Position numbers and translations under genes: made by a program | NCBI GenBank assembly: GCA_040398845.1 | Contig: JBBATH010000004.1 | Span: 62,001 to 126,000, forward strand | Length of the DNA stretch: 64,000 nucleotides | Reading direction: 5' to 3' | DNA from: WLND01 sp040398845 | Lineage (GTDB): Bacteria > Actinomycetota > Actinomycetes > S36-B12 | In this document: positions 32,693 to 40,841 of the stretch, in pieces | Layout: each line of letters opens with the position of its first letter | Position numbering within the stretch: position 1 is the first letter of the stretch | The notes under the pieces: model-generated | The model's input: only the letters and a program-made list of their open reading frames with translations | Told to the model about the DNA's origin: nothing | Databases searched by the model: none

Positions 32693-33745
32693 ATGTCTTC
32701 TTTTTCAAGGACCAGCGGAGTACTTGCCGCCACTGTCGTGCTCCTGATGACCTCGGTGCAAGCGGTGAGTGCGGCCGAGGTTCTCAGCGCCACCCCCGCC
32801 ACGATCGCAGGGGCAACGCTCGCGGTGACAACCCCCACGGCCGCTTCGCCGAAGGGCGTGTCTCCCGATGTCTACTTCGATGAGACGACCGGCACCTACT
32901 ACCTCTATACGACGTACAGGCCCTCCGGCACCTACACGTCAACCGACGGCACCAACTGGACGGCGGTTGCCGGTGCAACGCTGCCCGACGGGTTCGACTG
33001 GTCGATGGTAAAAATGGGCCCAAGCGACTACCGCATGTATTACGGCGCGATCAATCCCAACAGCCCCTCGGTCGTGCGGTGCACGACTATGAAGAAGGAG
33101 TTGAGGTACGCAACCTCGACGGATCTCGTCCGCTGGACGACACAGCCGGGCGCCATCTTCAGCGATGTCGGGTGCGGCGTTCCACATGTGCTTCGCAAGC
33201 CAGACGGCACGTACCTGATGTACTACAACACGATCACGACGCAGCACGGCATCCACATTGCAACGTCCAACGACGGACTCAACTGGACCGCGCTGAGCGG
33301 GCCCATCCTCAATAATCAGGAGCTCGTCGACCCCGCGCCGATCGTGATGCCTGATGGCACCTACCTCATGGTCGCCTCAACGGGCGGTGCCGGAGGGGCG
33401 CAGGAGCTCCAACTCCTCAGCTCCCCCGATGGGATCAACTGGACCCTCCGATCTACCGATCTCTACGCCCCTGCGGGTGTGAGCGTGCTCGACCCGAGCG
33501 TTGAGATCGTCAATGGGCAGATTCGCGTCTGGTTCGGCTATGCCCCCGGGATGGACCACAACAACTCGCAGATCGCCAGCGGAATCCTCACCCTCGGCAG
33601 CGCCTCGGCCGCCTCAACCAGCTCATCGACCGCCGGCGAGCCGGGCACCACCTGCACGAAGGTAGGAGTCAAGACGAAATTCCAGGGCAAGACGGTCGTG
33701 TGCAAGAAGTCGAAGGGCAAGCTGATCTGGGTTCGGGCCGCCTAG
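32693..33745 (+). CDS. Secreted propeller-like protein with C-terminal Cys-pair tag
   Basis: The 350 residues begin with a signal peptide cut after about 27 (SVQAVSAAE). Repeats of the type S-x-DG-xNW (STDGTNWT, SNDGLNWT, SSPDGINWT) and YLMYYNT match five-bladed propellers of the GH43/GH32/sialidase type. The tail has TCTKVG ... VVCKKSKGKLIW, a two-Cys module shared with the protein at 59444. No catalytic acid could be fixed, so it may be a glycan-binding or degrading exoprotein. GGTGGAG precedes the start. Confidence 0.75.
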   Translation: MSSFSRTSGVLAATVVLLMTSVQAVSAAEVLSATPATIAGATLAVTTPTAASPKGVSPDVYFDETTGTYYLYTTYRPSGTYTSTDGTNWTAVAGATLPDGFDWSMVKMGPSDYRMYYGAINPNSPSVVRCTTMKKELRYATSTDLVRWTTQPGAIFSDVGCGVPHVLRKPDGTYLMYYNTITTQHGIHIATSNDGLNWTALSGPILNNQELVDPAPIVMPDGTYLMVASTGGAGGAQELQLLSSPDGINWTLRSTDLYAPAGVSVLDPSVEIVNGQIRVWFGYAPGMDHNNSQIASGILTLGSASAASTSSSTAGEPGTTCTKVGVKTKFQGKTVVCKKSKGKLIWVRAA

Positions 33746-33771
33746 TCCGTTGGAAGCCAAGGCGGCATGCA

Positions 33772-34158
33772 TCACCACAGGGTGGCAAGGCCCGGCAGTG
33801 CCGTGAGGTCAGGGTCCATCGTGACAAGCGTTACCGACTCGATCATTGCCTGAGCGGCCAGCATTCGGTCGAAGGGATCGCGATGTGCCCAGTCGAGTTT
33901 CCCAGCAAGCAATGCGTGCTCCTCGCTGATCGGCAGTCGTTCGACTCCCAGGGTATTCAGATGTCGCACGTAGCCCTCGACCAGTGCGTTCGCATGGGGC
34001 AGTTTGCCCAGTCGCTGCTTGGTTTAGATCTCCCACGCCGACGCAGCCGAGGCCAAGAGACGCGAGGAGCGGTCATGGATGACAGCGTGAGCGCCAGTCC
34101 CGAGGCGCGTCGGCTCAGTGAGCGCCCACAGGAGTGCATGGGTGTCGAGTAGGTACAT
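33772..34158 (-). pseudogene. vapC-type PIN toxin with in-frame TAA
   Basis: From ATG 34158 the frame reads LLDTHALLWALTEPT, then ASAASAWEI, stops at TAA (34024-34026, codon 45), and continues open as TKQRLGKLP to HRDPFDRMLAAQA and LVTMDPDL. All PIN acidic residues are present on either side, so one base change (for example TCA to TAA) explains the loss. The start overlaps the upstream antitoxin stop (TGATG). A secondary start inside could give only a fragment. Confidence 0.85.
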
Positions 34159-34388
34159 CACTCGATGCTCTCCCAGTCGGTGAGTTCCTCCTCAGGAAGG
34201 GGTTCGAAGAAGCCGTCGGGCGCCCAGTAGGCGACGAACCCGAGATCTCGCGCGCCAGCCGCCTCCACCGGTACGAGACGGGCGACGGGCCGCTCCCCCC
34301 GCGAGATGACGATCTCCTGACCAGCCTCTACGGAGGCCAGTAACGCCGATAGATGTGTCTTGGCGTACTACACCTTCACGTATTCCAT
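34158..34388 (-). pseudogene. phd-type antitoxin with in-frame TAG
   Basis: From ATG 34388 the frame reads MEYVKV, meets TAG at codon 7 (34368-34370), and continues YAKTHLSALLASVEAGQEIV to the stop overlapping vapC. The part after the stop is a full Phd/YefM antitoxin body. With the toxin's own nonsense codon, both halves of this pair are inactivated by single substitutions. Confidence 0.82.
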
Positions 34389-34625
34389 GTAGGCGCTTCT
34401 ATAAACCTGGTCAATATTGATCAACCAAGCCCGGTCAGGTTGCCGGGCGTGGGCTTGGGGGCCGAAGTAACTGCATTCGTCAGCATGAAACACACATCTC
34501 CCACGCCTCTGAAAACAATGGATTTGACGATCGGACCAGTGCCGGGTTGGTGTTGACGTAGCTGGCGGCCCCGCTCGTGTCCACTCGCGGACCAACCCTG
34601 GAAAAAATCGCAATCAGTGGCCTCC

Positions 34626-34659
34626 AAATATCGCATGAGAAGCCCTCGAAATATCGCAT
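34626..34659 (+). promoter_or_regulatory. Direct repeats AAATATCGCAT upstream of the DUF4143 ATPase
   Basis: Two identical 11-base copies at 34626-34636 and 34649-34659, 23 bases apart, lie 15-50 bases before the ATPase start. They may be a regulator or autoregulation site. Confidence 0.4.
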
Positions 34660-34674
34660 TCATGGTAGCGTCCA

Positions 34675-35952
34675 GTGGTGATTGACCGGCGGTCTGGGCT
34701 TCGACAGCGCCGCATCTTGCCCATCGCACTCGACCACATGCGCGACGATCCCGTCGTCCTCCTCGAGGGCCCACGGTCGGTGGGCAAGTCGACGCTCTTG
34801 CGCCAGATCGCCGCCCAACGAGACGGCCGGATCCTTGACCTCGACGACCCGGCAACCCTGGACGCTGTTCGGACCGACCCGGCAACGATGCTCAGCGGCG
34901 ATCAGTTGGTGTGCATCGACGAGTACCAGCGCGCTCCGATCCTGCTCGATGCGATCAAGGCCGAACTGAACAGGCGCACTGCGCCCGGCAGGTTCGTTCT
35001 CACCGGCTCCGCCCAGCACCAGTCGCTGCCCGGAGCATCACAAGCCCTCACTGGCCGCCTAGACCGGCTGCAGGTCCTCCCCCTTTCCCAAGGGGAGATC
35101 GACGAGGTTCACGAGACGTGGCTGGAGGACTTCTTCGAAGACCCCTCGCGCAGCCTTGCACCATTGTCCAACCCGACCACGCGCGGTGAGTACATCGAAC
35201 GCATGGTTGCCGGGGGCTTTCCGCTCGCGCTCGCCGCGTCAAGCCCTGCCGCGAGAAATCGCTGGCTCGAGAACTACGTATCGTTGACGCTGAGCAGGGA
35301 TGTCCGGGACCTGTCCGAAATCCGTCACGGAGCGCTCCTTCCGGATCTTCTGCAGCGACTCGCCGGACAAACTGCACAGGTCCTGAATGTCAGCAAGGCG
35401 GCTAACTCGATCGGGCTTGAGCAGAATGCTGCCGCCCGATACATCGCGTTGCTTGAACAGGTCTTCCTGATCTACCGCCTGCCTGCATGGGGCACGACCC
35501 TAAACTCCAGATCCAGCAAATCGCCGAAGGTGCATGTCGTTGACTCAGCCGTCGCATCACGCCTGATGCGCTTGACACCATCGAAGCTTGCGCAGTTGGA
35601 GCCAGCCGCACTTTCCGAGTTCGGTCACCTGCTGGAGACATTCGTGGTCGGAGAATTGCGCAAGCAGGCATCGTGGCTCGAGGGCGTCTACCCACCCGGT
35701 CACTGGCGCACCCATGAGGGCGCAGAAGTCGACTTCGTCGTCGAGCGCGACGACGGCACCGTTGTCGCAATCGAGGTGAAGTCATCGAGTCGCACTCAAC
35801 CGAGTGACTTTCGCCCACTTGAACGGCTGCGGGACAAGCTAGGTCCGGCGTTCGCTGCAGGGGCCGTGCTTTCCCCTGGAGAGCAGTCCTTCAAGTTCGG
35901 AGACCGATTCTACGCAGTACCCATCGACCGGCTGTGGCGACCGGTGAAGTGA
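34675..35952 (+). CDS. AAA ATPase with DUF4143
   Basis: These 425 residues start at GTG 34675 or 34678. Walker A GPRSVGKSTLLRQ is near residue 29, and Walker B VCIDEYQRAP with arginine-sensing LTGSAQHQ follows. DUF4143 spans roughly 200-330, and a C-terminal nuclease-like core has EVDFVVERDDGTVVAIEVK. It is homologous to the gene at 10571 but more distant than a recent duplicate. Biological function is unknown for the family. Confidence 0.88.
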   Translation: MVIDRRSGLRQRRILPIALDHMRDDPVVLLEGPRSVGKSTLLRQIAAQRDGRILDLDDPATLDAVRTDPATMLSGDQLVCIDEYQRAPILLDAIKAELNRRTAPGRFVLTGSAQHQSLPGASQALTGRLDRLQVLPLSQGEIDEVHETWLEDFFEDPSRSLAPLSNPTTRGEYIERMVAGGFPLALAASSPAARNRWLENYVSLTLSRDVRDLSEIRHGALLPDLLQRLAGQTAQVLNVSKAANSIGLEQNAAARYIALLEQVFLIYRLPAWGTTLNSRSSKSPKVHVVDSAVASRLMRLTPSKLAQLEPAALSEFGHLLETFVVGELRKQASWLEGVYPPGHWRTHEGAEVDFVVERDDGTVVAIEVKSSSRTQPSDFRPLERLRDKLGPAFAAGAVLSPGEQSFKFGDRFYAVPIDRLWRPVK

Positions 35953-36317
35953 AGCCGGACGACACCTGCAGAACCTCAGGCATTTCGCGACATCGAAACA
36001 TGCTCAGATGGACTGCGCGGGCAGGAGTGTTCGGGGGACTCACCAGATCTTGCGTCGCGCTGAGGCCCACTGAAGCCATCTCACTCCTGCTCCCCGTTCC
36101 CCCGCTGCGGTCTTGCCTTTTTGATGCCGCGGATACACCTGCGCTCCAGTACGTGGCTCGAACATCCCGCCGTCGAACGCTCGTTTCCATGCCCAGCAAT
36201 GATCACCGCATGCGGGCATTCCTACGTGAGGCACGGAGAGTCGTTCGCGGGCACGTTTCATGAATCCCATCGGCGTATCGTTGCGTATTGCGCAAGCAAC
36301 GAGCTGACCGGAGCGGT
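35953..36317. other. Spacer; any higB 5' part is unrecognisable
   Basis: About 365 bases between the ATPase stop and the HigB tail. If the 5' part of higB was here it has decayed beyond recognition; frames on both strands match no family. Confidence 0.5.
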
Positions 36318-36410
36318 CCATGGGCCATCTCGGTGAACGGCAATTGGCGGGTGACATTCGAGTTCCGTGACGGGAACGCGTTTGTCCTTGATTACGAGGA
36401 TTACCACTGA
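36318..36410 (+). pseudogene. HigB toxin C-terminal remnant
   Basis: The frame PWAISVNGNWRVTFEFRDGN then DYEDYH and TGA is the characteristic end of HigB/RelE-type host-inhibition toxins. Just upstream, LTGAVHG lies in another frame, so a small indel separates it. The rest of the gene is missing. It ends 17 bases before an intact HigA gene. Confidence 0.75.
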
Positions 36411-36427
36411 AGGACGATCTCAGGCCC

Positions 36428-36718
36428 ATGCATAACCCGCCCCATCCGGGTGAGTTCATCTCCGAGGTCTACCTCGAGCCCTTCGGCGTGAGCGGCCGAG
36501 AACTAGCCCAGCAGCTGGACGTTTCCGCTTCCACGCTGAGTCGGGTCCTGAACGGCAGCAACCGCGTCTCGCCGGAGATGGCACTTCGCCTGTCCAAGGC
36601 TCTCGGACGTACCCCCGAGAGCTGGCTTTCTATGCAGGGTGCGCACGACCTTTGGCAGGCGCGTAAGCAGGTCGACCTTCGCCGGGTCCATCGGCTTACC
36701 CTTGCGTCAGCCCGATGA
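36428..36718 (+). CDS. higA: HigA-family antitoxin, orphan
   Basis: This 96-residue HTH antitoxin opens with HNPPHPGEFISEVYLEPFGV, has the HTH in RELAQQLDVSASTLSRVLNG and ends with the family's RLSKALGRTPESWLSMQ. It is complete, but its toxin gene survives only as the tail at 36318. It may act in trans on other HigB toxins or simply await decay. Confidence 0.9.
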   Translation: MHNPPHPGEFISEVYLEPFGVSGRELAQQLDVSASTLSRVLNGSNRVSPEMALRLSKALGRTPESWLSMQGAHDLWQARKQVDLRRVHRLTLASAR

Positions 36719-37226
36719 CCTGAGCGGACCTCTGGAATAGCCGGCGCGACCAGTATCGAAATCCTCGGCGCTGACGCTGAAGGCACCTACGAAGGCGTAT
36801 TGATCCCCGGAGTGAGCTTCGAAATTGGTTACACGAGCCCGGGGCCTGAAGGTGGTACGAAAATCCTGGTTATTCATTCACTAATGTCCAAATCGAAGTA
36901 ACGACAATTTCCCAAGTTGCTTCGTCAGGCAACGTCACCCTCGACGCCTTCACCACCGACCCACTCAGGGTCCGCTGAGGCAGCTCACGCCCGTGAGTGA
37001 CGCGAGTGCGTCGACTGAGACCACCGGGTGCGTAAGCAGGTCGGTCAACGCGCGATCGACGTTCCAGGAGCTTGCACCGAGAATTGGTGCAGGGCTGCAG
37101 ATGATCGCATTTCGGATTCGCACGATGCCAGTTGTCGCCAGATGCGAGGGCACTGCGGTCATCGGATCGCGGACGGCAATGCAGGGCAATCCCCGCGACG
37201 GCGCGTTGGAGCGCATGGGTTTGGCG
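36719..37226. other. Spacer with unidentified reading-frame fragments
   Basis: About 500 bases. A minus-strand frame (36965-37216, ending LTDLLTHPVVSVDALASLTG) looks coding-like and could be a piece of a helix-turn-helix or Fic-linked protein, but I cannot name it. The rest shows nothing. Confidence 0.35.
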
Positions 37227-37370
37227 TCAGTAGTGGTAGCCCGCCTAGATGATGACGATGTTGTCCCCGTCGACCGTGTAGACCAGCCGGTTGATGCGGG
37301 CGAGCATCGTGCCATCATCGCTCCACGAGCAGAAGTGGGCCCAGCCGCCATCGGTGAACGCGACCGTCAT
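37227..37370 (-). pseudogene. yoeB/txe-type toxin, internally deleted and with in-frame TAG
   Basis: Read from ATG 37370, VAFTDGGWAHFCSW and ARINRLVYTVDGDNIVII are the start and end of a YoeB toxin with the middle (~30 residues) missing. TAG (37245-37247) stands where YoeB has Gln, followed by AGYHY and TGA, which is the family's terminal RYHY. Two independent lesions show it is dead. Confidence 0.8.
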
Positions 37371-37545
37371 TCGACGATGAGCGCCCACTCGGCTGCCTTG
37401 CCCTCGAACGCTTGGGCAACGCCCCTGAGCAGCCGCTCAGCATTCGCGGGCGACCGCATCAGGTAGGCCGTCTCAGTCATCGAGCGGTACTGCGCCTCAG
37501 ACACCAGGAAGTCCGTGCTCGTGCATGACTTGCGGTGATAGCCAT
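37367..37545 (-). pseudogene. yefM-type antitoxin, deleted and frameshifted
   Basis: MAITASHARA from ATG 37545 is a typical YefM start. After a deletion the homology resumes in another frame with VSEAQYRSMTETAYLMRSPA and ends EWALIVE, overlapping the toxin start (ATGA). The missing middle removes most of the DNA-binding fold. Confidence 0.8.
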
Positions 37546-37763
37546 GACCCTCCTCGGCGTGCGAGATACCGTACCGCCATTTGTCGCTCGTTCCTCGCCA
37601 GGGACTGTTGCTTTGGCGGATCGCCGTCGTGCAGTGCGGGTGAGGCGATGAGACGCAACCGGCGCACCAGGCCGCCCGCTCAGGCTCGTTCGGCCTCCAC
37701 CGACATTTTGGTTCCCACCAGCGGCGTTCAGGTCAGTTGTTGGCGGCAACGGTCGTAGCATCC

Positions 37764-37783
37764 CTGAACGTATGGACGTTCAG
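37764..37783. repeat. Perfect inverted repeat CTGAACGT-atgg-ACGTTCAG
   Basis: 8-bp arms with a 4-base loop, in a 315-base spacer without a gene. It could be a regulator site. The GAAC...GTTC spacing does not fit an actinobacterial LexA box. Confidence 0.45.
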
Positions 37784-37860
37784 CGTGCCTCGGTGGTGGA
37801 CATCACGAGCCGCACGAAGCCGAATCAGACTAGATGACCACAATTCACTACTTACTTTGG

Positions 37861-37889
37861 GTGATACTATCTTGACACGTTAGTATCAC
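37861..37889 (+). promoter_or_regulatory. HigA-type operator/promoter
   Basis: GTGATACTA (37861-37869) and TAGTATCAC (37881-37889) form a perfect 9-bp inverted repeat around a TTGACA -35 box (37872-37877). This is the expected autoregulated promoter of the decayed higBA locus that follows. Confidence 0.6.
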
Positions 37890-37892
37890 CTC

Positions 37893-38087
37893 ATAATACG
37901 GTCCTTGAAGGATGCCCAAACTGAGAGGCTCTGGAACAGCCTGCGGGTCCCACCGGGGAACCATCTCGAGCAGCTGACCGGGGATCGAGTGGGTCAGCAC
38001 TCGATCCGGATCAACGTCCAGTACCGAATCTGCTTCGTCTGGACCGACGGGAGCGCGGACGACGTCGAAATTACCGACTACCACTGA
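37893..38087 (+). pseudogene. higB toxin with lost start codon and internal deletion
   Basis: The frame reads IRSLKDAQTERLWN, where the expected initiating ATG is ATA (37893), then jumps to SLRVPPGNHLEQLTGDRVGQ and ends VEITDYH. About 30 residues between LWN and LRVPPGN, normally present in HigB, are missing in frame. A TTG at 37905 could start a shortened product. Confidence 0.75.
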
Positions 38088-38100
38088 GGAGAGCACCATC

Positions 38101-38397
38101 ATGACGAAGGCACACGAACCGATCACTCCCGGCGAAATCCTGCTCACCGAGTTCCTCGAGCCATTCGGCATCAGCCAGTAAAGTCTCGCCGAGGCCACCG
38201 CGCTCTCTCAGACGCGCATCAGCGAGATCGTGCGAGGCAAGCGCGCCATCACCACCGCGACGGCCCTGCGGCTGTCGAAGGCCCTCGGCGTCGACGACCG
38301 CTTCTGGATCAACATCCAGACCGACTATGACCTAGAGGTTGAGCGCGACCTCCACGCTGACGGCCTGGCGAAGGTGACGAGACTCGTCGCCAGCTGA
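38101..38397 (+). pseudogene. higA antitoxin with in-frame TAA
   Basis: A full 98-codon HigA frame (ITPGEILLTEFLEPFGISQ, then SLAEATALSQTRISEIVRG, RLSKALGVDDRFWINIQ) is broken only by TAA at codon 27 (38179-38181), where relatives usually have Tyr (TAC/TAT). Everything downstream is conserved, so inactivation seems recent. It follows the damaged higB by 13 bases. Confidence 0.85.
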
Positions 38398-38557
38398 CCA
38401 GCACCGCTTCTCCTTGTGGCGCGGGTCGGGCTCGAGCTGAAGCTACCAGGTTATGAGTTCTGCCGGTGCCCGCTGATGACAACTTGAACCCTCTTGCACC
38501 CACTCGGGTGTCAATTCCAGCGACGGCGAGGACCGTCTTGACATCAACGACGACTAA

Positions 38558-38576
38558 CGTAACGATTATCGTAACG
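38558..38576 (+). promoter_or_regulatory. Direct repeats CGTAACG upstream of abiEi
   Basis: CGTAACG occurs at 38558-38564 and 38570-38576, 20 bases before the AbiEi start. AbiEi antitoxins are known to repress their own operon through upstream repeats. Confidence 0.5.
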
Positions 38577-38595
38577 TTGGCCTTAGTGAGGTTCT

Positions 38596-39387
38596 ATGCG
38601 TAAAGCGGACGATCTGGCCGATGGGCTTCTGGCGCATGGCCGCAGTGCCGTGACCACGACAGAGGCGGCCGAGATCCTTGGCGTGCCCAAGAATCAGGTC
38701 CGGGTCCGCCTGAACGCCCGCGTTCATGCCGGGCGTCTGTTCAGCCCAAGCAGGGGGCTGTGGGTGGCGATCCCGCCCAAGTACCGGACCTGGGGCGCAC
38801 CCCCGGCGGTGGAGTTCCTCGACCAGTTGATGACCCACCTGGGACGCGAGTACTACGTGGGGTGGCTGTCCGCTGCCGAGATCCATGGCGCCGCCCATCA
38901 ACGTCCACAGACATTGCAGGTCGCCGTCGACCGACCGGTTCAGGGTCGATCCTTCGGCCGGTCACGTCTGCGGTTCACCCGGCAGTCGCGCGTGAGTGAG
39001 CTACCGCGGCAGCGTCACAACGTGGAGTCCGGTCATGTATGGGTGTCCACGCCCGACCTGACTGCGGTGGACCTCGTCGACCGACCCGAGCTCGGAGGCG
39101 GACTGAGCAATGTCGCAACCGTGCCGTTCGAGCTGGCAGAGACTGCCGCACTTGACCCGCAGAGGCTTGCACAGTTGGCTGCCGGCTTCTCCGCGACCGC
39201 GGTGCGCCGCGTCGAATACCTGCTCGAATTCGTTCGGGCACCCGTCGAGACGACTGCCCTGGTAGACATCGTGCAAGCCATGCCGTTGCCCAGGCCCGCG
39301 CTGCTCGACCCGCGGCTCCCCCGCCGCGGGATCATCGACACCCGCTGGGACCTCGACATCAACATCGATCTGGAACCGGACCTATGA
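38596..39387 (+). CDS. abiEi: AbiEi-family antitoxin
   Basis: This 263-residue protein has an N-terminal winged-helix part (TTTEAAEILGVPKNQVRVRL) and the AbiEi C-terminal region (EFLDQLMTHLGREYYVGWLS, AAEIHGAAHQRPQT). It represses its operon and counters the AbiEii nucleotidyltransferase. The gene is intact and overlaps the truncated toxin gene by ATGA. With AbiEii cut short, it is probably now an orphan regulator. Confidence 0.88.
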   Translation: MRKADDLADGLLAHGRSAVTTTEAAEILGVPKNQVRVRLNARVHAGRLFSPSRGLWVAIPPKYRTWGAPPAVEFLDQLMTHLGREYYVGWLSAAEIHGAAHQRPQTLQVAVDRPVQGRSFGRSRLRFTRQSRVSELPRQRHNVESGHVWVSTPDLTAVDLVDRPELGGGLSNVATVPFELAETAALDPQRLAQLAAGFSATAVRRVEYLLEFVRAPVETTALVDIVQAMPLPRPALLDPRLPRRGIIDTRWDLDINIDLEPDL

Positions 39388-39746
39388 TCCCGGCCGGATT
39401 CGTGACCGCGTGGAGCGCTCAAGCCCCTTGGCCGAGCCCCGCGCAAGTCGAACAGGACCTGCTTCTCAGCCGAGTTCTGATCGAGTTCTACCAAGATGAC
39501 TACCTTCGCGACGAACTCGTCTTCCGCGGGGGCACCTGTCTTCACAAGTTGCACCTCCCGATGCCTCGCCGATACAGCGAGGACCTCGACTTCGTGCGCA
39601 CGACCTCATCTGGGATCGCCCCCCTCACCAAGGCCGTGACAGCGCTGGGTGAACGCCTCGGATTCGAGGTGTCCACTCGCATCAGCCAGCACCCCAAGAT
39701 CTACCTGCGCACCAACGCGTCCGACGGCAGGGCAGCAGGCTCTTGA
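39384..39746 (+). pseudogene. AbiEii nucleotidyltransferase toxin, truncated
   Basis: Only about 113 genuine residues remain of a normally ~250-300-residue toxin. The nucleotidyltransferase motif is present: FRGGTCLHKLHLP and RYSEDLDFV, with the catalytic Asp pair. Homology stops near 39725, where the sequence passes into the 3'-truncated helicase on the other strand. The remaining codons to TGA read the helicase antisense. Confidence 0.85.
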
Positions 39747-40347
39747 TGTAACGGGAGAACGTTGGCGTGGGACCCACAACGAGGACATCGTCGTCACGCA
39801 GCTCTTCGTGGTTGCAGAAAAGGTAGGAGACTCGATGAAGCGCGATGGCGGTCTTGCCGGCACCAGGTCCGCCCTGGATGGTCTTGACGATGTCCTGCAT
39901 CTCGCCCGTGCGATCGCGGACGAGATCTCGCAGTAGAGCATCGTCAAAGGACGGTTCCGATCTTTGCAGTTCCTCAACGAGGGACAGCAGATCGGCAAAT
40001 ACCGTGTCATCGAAGTCATCGATGCGATTCCTCGTCATAGCGAAGGTGCGTGAGCGACGAACGCCAAGGGGCTCAACTGCTGATGATAAGAAGAAGGTCC
40101 TGGCCGCTGGGCTCTGCCACGGGATGACGCGGAGCTCTGACTCCCTGTTGAAGATCGTATGCTTGCCAACGTAAAGCTCTTCACCGTCAACCAGTTCGAA
40201 AGACTTTTCCGCGACCGAGTCATTCACATCGACTCGCTCGCGTCTTTCCCTTGTCGCACGAGCATCGTCGAAGTAGGCCTGCTCCCGCTCAATCACGGTG
40301 GCTTTGTCTACGTTGTCCCCCGTGGTCAAAGAATGATTTGCCCCCAT
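39720..40347 (-). pseudogene. HelD-like UvrD-family helicase, N-terminal fragment
   Basis: ATVIEREQAYFDDARATRER and QGGPGAGKTAIALHRVSYLF (Walker A) are typical of the HelD N-terminus, which acts on RNA polymerase. About 210 of the usual ~700 residues remain. The frame is cut at the junction with abiEii near 39725 and runs on to a stop at 39682 in unrelated sequence. No other helicase part lies nearby. Confidence 0.8.
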
Positions 40348-40439
40348 CTATGTTTTGCAATTGAACGTTCCTTCGCAATAGCGATGCAGGTGGTCGCCGC
40401 ATGTTGCAGTTAGGGCAGATAGGCGGACACTCTGACTCC

Positions 40440-40826
40440 ATGGCCATCACCGTGCACGCCCCTGACGCCATCACCGCAGATCACGACGCCCGGGTGCTGA
40501 CTGAGGCCGCCGCACGCCTGGATTCCGAACAGGACCGCGCGGCTGTGCTGCGCCTAGCGGGGGCCCTTGCCGGAACCGGAATAATCTTGGCCTCACCTGA
40601 TGAGTCCGTGTCCCCGAGGGTGGCGGGGGAGATGCTCGGGGTGTCGCGACAGCTGGTTGACCGGATGATCAAGGACGGGCAGCTCCCCGCGACTACGAAG
40701 CCCGGTTCCGCGCACCAACTCGTGTCGGTCGAGGACGTTCGCGCCTTGGCTGCACGGCGCGAGCGCGGGCACGCCGCCATCGACGACCTGATCGGCGGAC
40801 TGCTCGCCGACGGCGCCGAGTACTGA
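40440..40826 (+). CDS. Excisionase-type HTH antitoxin (VapB50-like)
   Basis: About 128 residues from ATG 40440; an earlier frame start at 40401 is less likely. The C-terminal half has a MerR/excisionase-type helix-turn-helix (SPRVAGEMLGVSRQLVDRMI, then DGQLPATTKPGSAH). It directly precedes a PIN-domain gene, as in the VapB50/VapC50-type pairs of mycobacteria. It probably represses the operon and neutralises the PIN toxin. Confidence 0.8.
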   Translation: MAITVHAPDAITADHDARVLTEAAARLDSEQDRAAVLRLAGALAGTGIILASPDESVSPRVAGEMLGVSRQLVDRMIKDGQLPATTKPGSAHQLVSVEDVRALAARRERGHAAIDDLIGGLLADGAEY

Positions 40827-40841
40827 CGCGCGCAGCGCATC

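Noticed and set aside
37764..37783. SOS (LexA) box at CTGAACGT-atgg-ACGTTCAG
   Set aside because: The arms are spaced by 8 between GAAC and GTTC instead of 4, and no gene starts nearby.
33772..38397. In-frame stops as recoded sense codons
   Set aside because: TAA, TAG and TGA all terminate intact core genes here (for example TAG at 27142, TAA at 24645), and the same loci also carry deletions and lost starts.
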